Below, in pieces: positions 27,098 to 37,684 of a stretch of DNA of 64,000 nucleotides. The translations under genes and the position numbers were made by a program. Each line of letters begins with the position of its first letter. Positions within the stretch are counted from its first letter, which is position 1. Under the pieces are notes generated by a model that searched no databases, was not told the DNA's origin, and was given only the letters and a program-made list of their open reading frames with translations. The stretch is from Glycomyces buryatensis (GTDB taxonomy: Bacteria; Actinomycetota; Actinomycetes; Mycobacteriales; Micromonosporaceae), in assembly GCF_004912275.1 (NCBI RefSeq), contig NZ_STGY01000066.1, forward strand, positions 1 through 64,000. Reading direction: 5' to 3'.

Positions 27098-27518
27098 CGA
27101 AGTGGTGCAAGCGAACCGCGCACCGGACAGCCCCGAGGGCCTCAGGCCCGCCGTCCTGGACGGTCCCTTCGACGTCCCGGAGCTGTTGCACCTGGACGAG
27201 GCCTTGTCCGCGGCCGAGCAGAACGGCGGCGGCCTGCACTTCAGCGTCTACGTCGGACCGCTCCACGACCCGGTTCGCGGCGCCGCCGAGACCCTGCACG
27301 ACCGCCTGAGCGACCCGGACAGTTCCGTGCTCATCGCGGTCTCGCCCGAGCAGCGTCGCGTCGAGGTCGTCACCGGCAAGCTCGCCCAGGAGAAGATCCC
27401 GGACCGCTCCGCGGCCCTGGTGGTGTTCTCCATGGAGGCCGCCTTCGGCGCCGGTCAGCTGGCCGGCGGCATCATGACCGGCCTGCGGATGCTGGCCGAG
27501 ACCGCCCAGAACGCGTAG
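27084..27518 (+). CDS. DUF5130 (TPM-like) family protein
   Basis: This 144-aa protein has the TPM-like/DUF5130 signature: FDVPELLHLDEALSAAEQNGGGLHFSVYVG, a conserved SSVLIAVSPEQRRVEVVTG strand pair, and MEAAFGAGQLAGGIMTGLRML near the C-terminus. No signal peptide is seen. The start ATG 27084 overlaps the preceding membrane-protein gene and has GGGAGG 7 nt upstream. The family is unassigned, and the locus is syntenic with mycobacteria (near Rv2468c). Coupling to the membrane protein suggests a shared envelope-related role. Confidence 0.85.
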   Translation: MASGSEVVQANRAPDSPEGLRPAVLDGPFDVPELLHLDEALSAAEQNGGGLHFSVYVGPLHDPVRGAAETLHDRLSDPDSSVLIAVSPEQRRVEVVTGKLAQEKIPDRSAALVVFSMEAAFGAGQLAGGIMTGLRMLAETAQNA

Positions 27519-27543
27519 GGCGCTAAGAACACCAAGACCAAGC

Positions 27544-27576
27544 ACGCCGGTCCGGACTCAGTCCGGGCCGGCGTTT
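27544..27576. terminator. Bidirectional terminator
   Basis: A 14-bp stem (one G-U pair) with loop TCA at 27544-27557 and 27561-27574 is followed by TTT. It lies between the convergent DUF5130 and membrane-protein genes. Confidence 0.85.
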
Positions 27577-27589
27577 CGCTTGTCAGCGG

Positions 27590-28522
27590 TTACTTCTTCT
27601 TGCTCTCGGCGAGCGGCAGCCGGTGCCCCAGCATGGCCTCGGCGTCGGTCAACTCCAGCTTGTTCACGAACTCGACCCACGACAGCGAGTCGGCCACGGT
27701 CTCCCTGATGGACAGGATCGTGGTGCCGGGGATGCGCATCGTCAGCGTCGCCGGGAGCCCGATCTGCTTCTGCGCCAAGACCGCCTCGGTCGGCTGGCCG
27801 CTCGGGCCCCGCGAGAGCTCGAACACCGCCGCCTCGTTCTCCTTGGCCACCGGCACCCATTCCATGTCGCGCTTGAGCATCACGGCCGCGCCGACCTTCT
27901 TGCCGTCGGACTCGCCCTCGTACTGGAGCACGATCCGGTTGGCGTCACCGCGGGCGTTCGACAGATGCCAGGACTCGTCGGTCACGTCGACCAGCTGGCC
28001 GCCGAAACGCTCGACGGCGCTCCGGGCCTGCTTGAGCGCGCGCTTCTCGGCCAGCGGGCGGGCGATCCAGCGGAACGCCATCCCGAGCAGGGCCAGCACC
28101 AGCACACCGACCGCGACGGCCGCGACCTCGTGGAGACCGAGCTCGATCGCCGCCACGACCGAAAGCGACACCAGCACACCCGAGCTGAAGCCCAGCAGCG
28201 GCTTGAACCAGAACGGGGCATTGCCCCTCGGCAGCCGCAGCGGCGCCATCAGCCCGATGACGGTGGCGACCACCAGCGTGATCCCGACGAGCGTCGGCGC
28301 GGGCGAGCCGCTGCCCTCCAGCCACGAGACCGACCACCAGGAGAGGAAGATCGAACCGATGATGACGGTGGGGATGAGCAGCGCGACGGCGAACAGCAGC
28401 TGCTGCGGCTGCGGGCGGTTGCGCGAGGCCAGGACCGGTCCGAGCAGCAGTAGCGGCAGGACGATCCCGAACAACGCGACCAAGGTGGCACTGATGACGA
28501 CCACCGGCAAAAGCGCAGACAA
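27590..28522 (-). CDS. Hypothetical multi-span membrane protein
   Basis: This 310-aa protein has about five hydrophobic spans in residues 1-155 (for example LLPVVVISATLVALFGIVLPLLLLG and LLFAVALLIPTVIIGSIFL). A cytoplasmic C-terminal half follows with beta-rich sequence and a VADSLSWVEFVNKLELTDAEAMLGHRLP tail. The domain is not recognised. TTG 28522 is chosen because CGGAGAG lies 7 nt upstream and the longer frame is poorly conserved-looking. It is convergent with DUF5130 and follows pepN on the same strand after a strong hairpin, so it probably has its own promoter. Confidence 0.75.
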   Translation of the reverse strand: MSALLPVVVISATLVALFGIVLPLLLLGPVLASRNRPQPQQLLFAVALLIPTVIIGSIFLSWWSVSWLEGSGSPAPTLVGITLVVATVIGLMAPLRLPRGNAPFWFKPLLGFSSGVLVSLSVVAAIELGLHEVAAVAVGVLVLALLGMAFRWIARPLAEKRALKQARSAVERFGGQLVDVTDESWHLSNARGDANRIVLQYEGESDGKKVGAAVMLKRDMEWVPVAKENEAAVFELSRGPSGQPTEAVLAQKQIGLPATLTMRIPGTTILSIRETVADSLSWVEFVNKLELTDAEAMLGHRLPLAESKKK

Positions 28523-28618
28523 GACTGCTCTCCGTTCACATGACTGGTGAGCCTTAAGGCCTGTCAGGACAGGCCCGGGGGTGGATTCGCCCGAGCCTAT
28601 CAATGCCCCGAATATGAG

Positions 28619-28663
28619 TCGGGGCTCCGGGACCGCCCTATAACGGCGGTCCCAGAGCCCCGA
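28619..28663. terminator. Terminator downstream of pepN
   Basis: A 19-bp stem with one mismatch (28619-28637 and 28645-28663) has loop CTATAAC. It lies 50 nt past the pepN stop and upstream of the membrane-protein gene. No T-run follows. Confidence 0.78.
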
Positions 28664-28712
28664 TCGAATTCGCGGCCTCAGCGGTGCGCCAGGCGCGCCG
28701 CCGAGGCGACGG

Positions 28713-31250
<2,538 letters not shown>

Positions 31251-31272
31251 AATGCCTCCAGTCTCGTAGTTT

Positions 31273-31300
31273 GCGATATGAAAGAAGTGTGTCATATCGC
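31273..31300. repeat. 9-bp-armed inverted repeat between pepN and tnpB
   Basis: GCGATATGA (31273-31281) and TCATATCGC (31292-31300) are perfect arms with a 10-nt centre. It lies 23 nt upstream of the pepN start and upstream of tnpB element 2. It could be an operator in the pepN promoter region or the left-end hairpin of the element. Confidence 0.55.
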
Positions 31301-32800
31301 GGGGAGCGGCTCAGGGATCGAGTGGCCACGACTGGACGGGCTCATGGATCGTGACTGTTGGAACCGCAGGGTTACAGAAAGTGTCGTACCCCCTCGGCAT
31401 GGTTAATCGCGTGACGCACCTGCGGTACAACTACCGGATCTACCCCGATGTCGACCAGCGAACGATGCTGGCTCGGACGTTCGGGTCGGCACGCGTGGTT
31501 TACAACGACGCGTTGCGGATCTTCCAGAACGCCTGGAAGGCGGGCTTGGATCGCCCGGGATTCGCGGCGGTCGCGCGAGCGGTGATTACTGAGGCGAAGC
31601 AGACGCTGGATCGGGTGTGGCTCGCTGAGGTGTCGGTAGTCCCGTTGCAGCAGTCTTTGCGGCATCTACAGGTCGCCTACAATGCGTTCTTCGCCTCTCT
31701 CAGGGGTGACCGGAAAGGCCCGAAGGTTGGGCCACCTCGATTCAAGCGGCGTTCGGCGCGGCAATCGGCGGAGTTCACTCGGCGCGGGTTCGTGCTGCGG
31801 GAGACCGGGAAGCTGTATCTGGCGAAGATCGGCGAGGTCAAGGTCGCCTGGTCGCGAGACTTGCCCTCGGAGCCGTCGTCAGTGACGGTGATCAAGGATG
31901 GGACGGGGAAGTATTTCGTCTCGTTCGTGGTGGCCGTCGACGGTGCGCCGTTGCCAGATCTCGGGGAAGATGCCGTGGTCGGGATCGATCTGGGATTGTC
32001 GGCGTTCGCGGTGACCAGTAGTGGGAAGCGGATCGAGTCGCCGAAGTTCCTGCGCCGGGCCGAAAGGAAGCTGAAGAAGTACCAGCGAGCCGTGTCCCGC
32101 AAGCAGAAAGGCTCGCAGAACGGCCGGAAGGCCCGTCTGAAGTTGGCGAAGGTCCATGCCAGGGTCGCGTCGCAGCGTCGTGACTTCATTGAACAGGAAA
32201 CGACCCGCCTCGTGCGCGAGAGCCAAGTGCTCGCGGTGGAGACGTTGAACGTTCATGGTATGGCCGCCAAAGGCATGCGCCTCGGCAAGAGCGTGCACGA
32301 CCAGGCCCTGGGCATGTTCCTTCGTGTCCTGACCGCGAAGGCCGCCCGTGCCGGGCGGACCCTCATCGCGGTCGACCGGTTCTACGCCTCGACGCAGATC
32401 TGCTCGGCGTGTGAGGCGAAGACCGGGCCGAAGGGCAAGGAAGAACTCCACGTCCGGGAGTGGCAGTGCACCGACTGTGGTGCGGTCCATGACCGTGATG
32501 TGAACGCTGCGATCAACATCCTGCGTGAAGGCCTGCGCCAGATCGCTGAACACGAACAGCTCGCCGCTGGACACCGAAAGGACCAGAGCAATCTGGGAGC
32601 GGAGAGCCTAAACGCCTGCGGAGGGGACACCAAGACCAGCGACACGCTGGCAGCCCCCGAAACCCCCAATACTGGGACAGAACCAGGAACCAGTGGGAAC
32701 GCGAAACCCGAGAGGGATAAGTCACTACCACCTTCTTTGTGACGAAGCATCATTACAAGGCAAAGGAGATCCCTGGCCATCCGGTCAGGGAGGATGCCAA
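31301..32800 (+). mobile_element. TnpB-only IS200/IS605-type element 2
   Basis: The right end is a 9-bp hairpin TCCCTGGCC/GGTCAGGGA (32770-32791) followed by GGATGCCAA ending at 32800, closely matching the end of element 3 apart from CCAA for TCAA. The left end carries the 16-bp motif (31377-31392) found also in element 1. The exact left boundary is uncertain; 31301 is the base after the 9-bp repeat. No tnpA is present. Confidence 0.55.
31411..32742 (+). CDS. tnpB: TnpB-family RNA-guided nuclease / IS605 OrfB, element 2
   Basis: This 443-aa protein has an N-terminal HTH_OrfB region (RYNYRIYPDVDQRTMLARTFG) and an intact RuvC core: GIDLGLSAF (D193), VETLNVHGM (E277) and HDRDVNAAIN (D363). The zinc finger is C331-xx-C334...C353-xx-C356. 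A 70-residue hydrophilic tail (residues 374-443, Thr/Pro/Glu-rich) is encoded where the omegaRNA scaffold is expected, explaining its odd composition. GTG 31411 has CATGGT exactly 7 nt upstream, as at the other tnpB genes; ATG 31399 is an alternative. It is transcribed towards the DUF1015 gene. Confidence 0.9.
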   Translation: MTHLRYNYRIYPDVDQRTMLARTFGSARVVYNDALRIFQNAWKAGLDRPGFAAVARAVITEAKQTLDRVWLAEVSVVPLQQSLRHLQVAYNAFFASLRGDRKGPKVGPPRFKRRSARQSAEFTRRGFVLRETGKLYLAKIGEVKVAWSRDLPSEPSSVTVIKDGTGKYFVSFVVAVDGAPLPDLGEDAVVGIDLGLSAFAVTSSGKRIESPKFLRRAERKLKKYQRAVSRKQKGSQNGRKARLKLAKVHARVASQRRDFIEQETTRLVRESQVLAVETLNVHGMAAKGMRLGKSVHDQALGMFLRVLTAKAARAGRTLIAVDRFYASTQICSACEAKTGPKGKEELHVREWQCTDCGAVHDRDVNAAINILREGLRQIAEHEQLAAGHRKDQSNLGAESLNACGGDTKTSDTLAAPETPNTGTEPGTSGNAKPERDKSLPPSL

Positions 32801-32820
32801 ATCGCGGGAGTTCGCTCGGC
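32640..32820 (+). ncRNA. Predicted omegaRNA of TnpB element 2
   Basis: The RNA would comprise the tnpB 3' end, a CAATACTGGG/CCAGTGGG-like stem region near 32667-32697, the terminal hairpin 32770-32791 and the guide 32801-32820 in the upstream region of the DUF1015 gene. Its 5' boundary is approximate, and no expression data exist. Confidence 0.35.
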
Positions 32821-32860
32821 GGCTGCGGGATGACCAGGGAAGTCCGGCTAGGCTGTCGGC

Positions 32861-34066
32861 GTGAGTGCTGCACACCCGATTTCGCAGGCCTGGCTTTCCA
32901 CTGGATCGACCGGCGCCAAGAACTATGACGAGTTCCCCGACGAAACCGAGATCACTCGGATCATCGAGGCCAACCCCGCGAGCGTGCTCGGCGTCGAGAT
33001 GCCCGCCCACACGCCTGAGGCGGTGGCGGCGGGACTGACGTTCGAGCAGGCCCTCCCGGCCGCCGCCGAGCGGCTCGCCGCCCTCAAGGAGGCCGGCCGC
33101 TTCGCGTCCTTCGGCGACGTCGCCGTCGCCTACCGGATCTCCGGCGGGCCCGAGCCAGTCGCCTACGGCGTGTTCTGCCTGGTCGACACCGCGGAGATCT
33201 CCTCCTCGGCCGACGAGCCCGGCAAGGTCATCCGCAATGAAGACGTCTTCATCGAGAAGGTGAAGCAGCGCAACGAACTCAATCAGCGCCTGCGCCACCT
33301 GCTCAGCCCCGTCCTGCTGCTCCAGTCCTCCAAGGGCGACGAGCTGCACGCGGCCATCGCCGCCGCGATCGAGGGCGCCGGTGAGCCGGTCGCCTCCGAC
33401 GTGGACGAGGTCGGCCGGTCCCACGAGATCTGGGCGATCGGCGGCGAGGCCGGCGAGGCCCTGACCGCGCTGGCCGGGGACGGCGACCTGATCGTCGCCG
33501 ACGGCAACCACCGTTCGCTGGCCGCGCAGGTGGGCAAGCTCGACCGCTTCCTGGCCGTGGTCACCACGCCGCAGTCGGTGGTGCTGCGTCCGTACAACCG
33601 GCTGGTCGCCGGGCTGCCCGGTTCCGCCGCGCAGCTGGTCGAGCAGATCGGTCAGATCGGCGCGAGCGTCACCGAGGTGGACGGCGCCCCCGAGGTGCCC
33701 GCCGAGGCCGGCAAGATCGTCGTCTACGGCCGGGGCCGCACCTGGGAGATCGCGTTCGGCGAGGTCGAGGGCACCGTGATCGACCGCCTGGAGCACACCC
33801 GCGTCGAGCAGGAGGTCTTCAACGGCCTCCTCGGCTGGGACGCCGGGGACAAGCGCATCACCTATGTCGGCGGGGACTACCCGGCTTCCTGGATGGCCGA
33901 GCAGGTCGACGCCGGGAAGGCCGACCTGGCGATCCTGATCGCGCCGGTCACGGTCGAGGACTTCATCGACGTCAACCTCAAGCGGCTCAAGATGCCGCGG
34001 AAGTCGACCTGGTTCGTGCCCAAGGCGCGGGCCGGTCTGACCATCGCCGAACTGCCGAAGGGTTAG
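32861..34066 (+). CDS. DUF1015 family protein
   Basis: This 401-aa protein matches DUF1015, a family related to SerK-like ADP-dependent serine kinases: KVIRNEDVFIEKVKQR near residue 127, ADGNHRSLAAQ near residue 210 and TPQSVVLRPYNRLVAGLP near residue 230. The archaeal relative SerK phosphorylates free serine; activity in bacterial members is unproven. GTG 32861 has TAGGCT 6 nt upstream, fitting leaderless transcription. rpiB follows 11 nt after the stop, making one operon. The predicted TnpB guide sequence overlaps its promoter region. Confidence 0.88.
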   Translation: MSAAHPISQAWLSTGSTGAKNYDEFPDETEITRIIEANPASVLGVEMPAHTPEAVAAGLTFEQALPAAAERLAALKEAGRFASFGDVAVAYRISGGPEPVAYGVFCLVDTAEISSSADEPGKVIRNEDVFIEKVKQRNELNQRLRHLLSPVLLLQSSKGDELHAAIAAAIEGAGEPVASDVDEVGRSHEIWAIGGEAGEALTALAGDGDLIVADGNHRSLAAQVGKLDRFLAVVTTPQSVVLRPYNRLVAGLPGSAAQLVEQIGQIGASVTEVDGAPEVPAEAGKIVVYGRGRTWEIAFGEVEGTVIDRLEHTRVEQEVFNGLLGWDAGDKRITYVGGDYPASWMAEQVDAGKADLAILIAPVTVEDFIDVNLKRLKMPRKSTWFVPKARAGLTIAELPKG

Positions 34067-34077
34067 GGGAGACTTTC

Positions 34078-34545
34078 GTGCGCATCTACATCGGTACCGA
34101 CCACGCCGGTTTCGACCTCAAGCAGCACCTGGTGAAGCACCTGGGCGAGCGCGGCTTCGAAGTTGTCGACGTCGGCCCGCACGTGTACGACGCCGAGGAC
34201 GACTACCCGCCGTTCTGCCTGAACGCGGCCGCCATGGTGGTCGCGGACCCGGGCAGCCTGGGCGTCGTCATCGGCGGCTCGGGCAACGGCGAGCAGATCG
34301 CCGCCAACAAGGTCCCCGGTTGCCGGGCGGCCCTGGCCTGGAGTGTCGAGACCGCCAAACTCGGCCGCCAGCACAATGACGCGAACGTCATCGCGGTCGG
34401 CGGCCGGATGCACTCGGTCGAGGAGTCCACGAGCTTCGTGGACGCCTTCGTGGACGAGGCCTTCTCGGGCGCGGAGCGCCACCAGCGGCGCATCGACATG
34501 CTCTCGGAGTACGAGCGGACCCGCGAGGTGCCCGAACTGCCCTAG
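34078..34545 (+). CDS. rpiB: Ribose-5-phosphate isomerase B
   Basis: This 155-aa RpiB enzyme interconverts ribose-5-phosphate and ribulose-5-phosphate. Visible are IYIGTDHAGFDLKQHLVKHL, the phosphate-binding GGSGNGEQIAANKVPGCRAAL and the NDANVIAVGGRM segment. The catalytic Cys of E. coli RpiB is replaced by Ser in GGSGNGE, as in mycobacterial RpiB, where a Glu acts as base. GTG 34078 is used with GGGGAG upstream. It is co-operonic with the DUF1015 gene and followed by tandem terminators. Confidence 0.95.
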   Translation: MRIYIGTDHAGFDLKQHLVKHLGERGFEVVDVGPHVYDAEDDYPPFCLNAAAMVVADPGSLGVVIGGSGNGEQIAANKVPGCRAALAWSVETAKLGRQHNDANVIAVGGRMHSVEESTSFVDAFVDEAFSGAERHQRRIDMLSEYERTREVPELP

Positions 34546-34626
34546 GGGGTCCGCAACCACCCCCTAGGCGGCAAGCGAAGACACCGCTGATACGGCGGAA
34601 GGCCCGGGCGCGAGCCCGGGCCTTTT
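34541..34626 (+). terminator. Tandem terminators after rpiB
   Basis: The first hairpin, CCTAGGGGGT/ACCCCCTAGG (34541-34550 and 34559-34568), overlaps the rpiB stop. The second, AAGGCCCGGGC/GCCCGGGCCTT (34599-34609 and 34614-34624), ends in TTTT and is a classical intrinsic terminator. Confidence 0.9.
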
Positions 34627-34698
34627 CGTCGGTGGAATTCCCTCGAATTCAGGTTCGTAAATCTGGAGTTAGTGGACACGTGTTGGTAGCGTCAATCT

Positions 34699-35175
34699 AT
34701 GAATATAGGTCTTCGCGTTCTCCTCCACCTGTTCCAGGTGCTCCTCGTGTTGGCGGCTCTCGGACTGCTGGCCGCGGTGTTCGCCTCCGAGTTCGATATG
34801 TGGGACCTCAGCGAGCGGGAGGCGAACATCTTCCCGCTGTACGCCATCGGCACCGGTGTGCTGAGCATCGCCTTCTCCCCGTCGTTGTGGTCGCTCAGCC
34901 GCGGCGGCGGCTCGGCCCCGGCGCGCGCCTCGACCGGCAGTTTCGACCGTGTCTCGGAGGCCCCGGCGGGCCCAGTGCAGCAGCCGGGCCCTTTGCAGCA
35001 GCCGAGCGCCGGCGGCCCGAACTCGTTCGAGCCGCTGGGCGGCGGCGGTGCTCCGGCCCCGCCGGCCAGCTCGTACGGACAGCCGTCCGGTCCCGGTTTC
35101 GGTGCCCAGCCCTCGGCCGGCATGACTCCGGCCTCCCCGCCGCAGGGTGACAGCCCGTGGGGCGGCAGCCGTTGA
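34699..35175 (+). CDS. Two-span membrane protein with Pro/Gly-rich tail
   Basis: This 158-aa protein has two predicted spans (residues 5-28 LRVLLHLFQVLLVLAALGLLA; 45-60 FPLYAIGTGVLSIAFSP). A roughly 90-residue low-complexity tail follows, rich in Pro, Gly, Ser and Gln (GGGGAPAPPASSYGQPSGPG). The family is not recognised. ATG 34699 has TAGCGT 6 nt upstream, so it may be leaderless. It precedes the kinase-like gene on the same strand with a 170-nt gap. Low-complexity tails like this occur in actinobacterial membrane proteins modified by kinases, which is only suggestive here. Confidence 0.7.
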   Translation: MNIGLRVLLHLFQVLLVLAALGLLAAVFASEFDMWDLSEREANIFPLYAIGTGVLSIAFSPSLWSLSRGGGSAPARASTGSFDRVSEAPAGPVQQPGPLQQPSAGGPNSFEPLGGGGAPAPPASSYGQPSGPGFGAQPSAGMTPASPPQGDSPWGGSR

Positions 35176-35345
35176 GTCGGGCCCGGCGCGCCGCCTTCGA
35201 ACCTTCGGCGCGTCCCGAAACTTCTTCGGAGCCGCCGGTTGCCCGTTGAGACGATGCGAACAGGGCGGCCGCTGTGGGCGGCGCAAGGGTGCGTGCGGGC
35301 GTTACGCTATGGGACAACCAACCATCCGCGAAGGAACCACGCCTC

Positions 35346-37058
35346 ATGTCGAACGCCACCGTTGACCTCGTCTGCGGCCCGGCCGACCCCGTGCCGGGAG
35401 CGGAGCAGAGCTACCGGCTCACCGGTCTGCTCGGTTCCGGCGGCCAGGCCGACGTCTTCCAGGCCGTCCGCATGTCGGCGGGGATCTCCTCGACGCCCTT
35501 GACCGTCAAGGTCTTCCGGTTCAATCCCTCCGATCCGAAGGAACAGCAGTTCCGGTCGTGGGACAAGGGCGACGCGGTGCTGATGGATCTCCACAGCCGC
35601 AATGTCGGCGCGATCTGCCGCCGCATCGACGCCTTCTACGGCCGCGCGCCGCACTCGCCCGACGCCCCCGCCGTCGGCGACCCGGTCCCCTTTCAGGTCC
35701 TGGAGTACCTGCCGGGCCACGACCTGCGGCAGCTGCTGTCCCAGCGGCTCGCCCGCGTCAATGCCGCCCGCACCCTCCAGTCGGTCGTCAACGTCATGTT
35801 GGCGATGCACCACCCGCCGGCCGGCGCGCACCCGGTGCTGCACATGGACCTCAAGCCCGCCAACGTGATCATCGGTCCCGAAGGCTCGGCCAAGGTCATC
35901 GACTTCACCGGCGCCCGCTACTACACGCCGGCCCACCTGACGACGATCGCGTACACGCCCGAGTCGGCTGGGCCCGAGGCCCACCAGGGCACCGTCGGCC
36001 CGTCCTACGACGTGCACGGTTTCGGTTCGATCGCGTTCTACATGGTCACCGGCGCCAGCGCCCGCACCGACACTCCCGGGCAGGAGCAGTCGGTGCCGTG
36101 GTCGCGGCTGCGCACCCACCCGGTCCTCGAATCCAATCCGCGCCTGCGGGACATGCTGACGGCGACGTTGGACGACAAACCGTCGAACCGGCCTCGCACC
36201 GAGGAGCTCTCGCGCTGGATCACCGAGCTGGTCGATGAGGTCTCCCGTTCGAACCTGCCGGACCTGGGGGTCGACTGGGGAGCGTCCAATGGCGCTTTCG
36301 CGAGCTCGACCGAATCCACGCGACGCCTGGTCGGTCCGGTCAATTCGCCGATGGCCGCGCCCATGCCGTCCCCGCCCGCTCCCGCGGCCCCCGCAGCCCC
36401 GGCGAACAGCACCCGCATGATGGAGCCGGGCCTGGACGGCGTCGGCCCGGTGAATGGCGCGAAGCCGATCGTCGGCCACGTCCGCGTCCCCGAGCAGGGG
36501 AACTACGCGCCCGGCCAGTCCGACAATAACGAGCTGCCGCGCCTGCGCCTGGCGGGCGACCCGTCCCAGAGCCTGCGCCGGGACGACCACCCGGACCATG
36601 TCGACCGCGAGGAGCAGCCGCCGCTGCTCGGTCCGCCCGGCAGCCTCTCCAAGGGCCTCGAACTGTCCATTATCGGCGGGCTGTTCTCGCTGATCATGTG
36701 GCTGTTCTTCACGATCCAGCAGGGCATGGAGACGATCCGGAACCAGGCGCTGGGCTACCTGCTGGTCATCGGCGTCGCGATCGGGTTGTTCTTCCTGATC
36801 CGGCTGGCCGGCGGCCTGTTCTGGGGCCGGATCCTCCATGCCAAACGGCGCACCGCCCGGCTGGCGCACCTGGCGACGGGGATCTTCCTGTTCCTGGTCG
36901 GCATGAACTACCTCGACCAGCTGACGTGGTCCTGGCTGGACTTCGACTTCAACCCCATCGACTGGTTCACCGGTCTGTTCTCGTGGTTCTCCTTGGACGG
37001 CATCACCGCTGCGGTGACCGAGAAGGTCTCCGAGTGGTTCGAAAACCTGTTCGAGTAG
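35346..37058 (+). CDS. Membrane protein kinase-like protein with altered HRD/DFG motifs
   Basis: This 570-aa protein has an N-terminal kinase-fold domain (about 20-300). It keeps the glycine loop LLGSGGQADVFQA, Lys55 (LTVKVF) and the catalytic Asp168, but HRD reads HMD (LHMDLKPANVII) and DFG reads DFT (KVIDFTGARYY, D186). The metal and catalytic aspartates remain, so activity is possible but atypical. A Pro/Ala-rich linker (310-430) follows, then three to four membrane spans (443-540) and a short amphipathic C-terminus. ATG 35346 has GAAGGAA 8 nt upstream. It is a different architecture from both other kinases in the window. Confidence 0.85.
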   Translation: MSNATVDLVCGPADPVPGAEQSYRLTGLLGSGGQADVFQAVRMSAGISSTPLTVKVFRFNPSDPKEQQFRSWDKGDAVLMDLHSRNVGAICRRIDAFYGRAPHSPDAPAVGDPVPFQVLEYLPGHDLRQLLSQRLARVNAARTLQSVVNVMLAMHHPPAGAHPVLHMDLKPANVIIGPEGSAKVIDFTGARYYTPAHLTTIAYTPESAGPEAHQGTVGPSYDVHGFGSIAFYMVTGASARTDTPGQEQSVPWSRLRTHPVLESNPRLRDMLTATLDDKPSNRPRTEELSRWITELVDEVSRSNLPDLGVDWGASNGAFASSTESTRRLVGPVNSPMAAPMPSPPAPAAPAAPANSTRMMEPGLDGVGPVNGAKPIVGHVRVPEQGNYAPGQSDNNELPRLRLAGDPSQSLRRDDHPDHVDREEQPPLLGPPGSLSKGLELSIIGGLFSLIMWLFFTIQQGMETIRNQALGYLLVIGVAIGLFFLIRLAGGLFWGRILHAKRRTARLAHLATGIFLFLVGMNYLDQLTWSWLDFDFNPIDWFTGLFSWFSLDGITAAVTEKVSEWFENLFE

Positions 37059-37125
37059 GCGTGATCCGATCGGCATGAGCGCCGGTCTCCGCCAAGGTCC
37101 CGGGTGCTTCTGGCAGGGTGGAGCC

Positions 37126-37662
37126 ATGAGCAATCACGCCGAGCTGGCCAGCGACATCTACCACCGATCCCACCTGACCGGCGAGTTCACCCTCCGGTCC
37201 GGGGTGGTGGCCAACGAATACTTCGACAAGTACCTGTTCGAGTCCGACCCGGTGCTGCTGCGGCGCATCGGCGAGGAGCTGGCGGCGCAGGTGCCGGCCC
37301 ACGGGGTCGACATGCTGGCGGGCCTGGAGCTCGGCGGCATTCCCTTGGTGACCATGCTGTCCCAGCTGACGGGGGTGCCGGCGCTGTTCGTGCGCAAGGA
37401 GGCCAAGACCTACGGGACCTGCCGCCTGGCCGAGGGCGGCGACATCGACGGGCGCGAGCTGCTCATCGTGGAGGACGTCGTGACCTCGGGCGGGGCGATC
37501 CTGGACGGGGTCGCCGAGCTGCGCAAGCGGGGCGCGATCGTGAAGCGGGCCCTGTGCGTCATCGACCGCGAGACGGGCGGCGTGCAGAACCTGACCGACG
37601 TCGGGGTCGAACTCACGGCCCTGTTCACCATGACCGAGCTCAAGGCCGCCGGGGATAAGTAG
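37126..37662 (+). CDS. pyrE: Orotate phosphoribosyltransferase
   Basis: This 178-aa enzyme joins orotate and PRPP to form OMP in pyrimidine biosynthesis. It has the type I PRTase PRPP loop LLIVEDVVTSGGA, the DMLAGLELGGIPL substrate loop and FVRKEAKTYGT. The length is normal for actinobacterial PyrE, and start ATG 37126 leaves out a 17-codon upstream extension. It is not linked to other pyr genes here. It lies tail-to-tail with the PASTA kinase gene. Confidence 0.94.
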   Translation: MSNHAELASDIYHRSHLTGEFTLRSGVVANEYFDKYLFESDPVLLRRIGEELAAQVPAHGVDMLAGLELGGIPLVTMLSQLTGVPALFVRKEAKTYGTCRLAEGGDIDGRELLIVEDVVTSGGAILDGVAELRKRGAIVKRALCVIDRETGGVQNLTDVGVELTALFTMTELKAAGDK

Positions 37663-37684
37663 CCCGGCCGCGGCCGCGCGCGGG

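Noticed and set aside
35307-37133. 608-codon minus-strand ORF opposite the kinase-like gene
   Set aside because: Composition rich in Arg, Gly and Val with no domain; the plus strand encodes recognisable kinase motifs and membrane spans.
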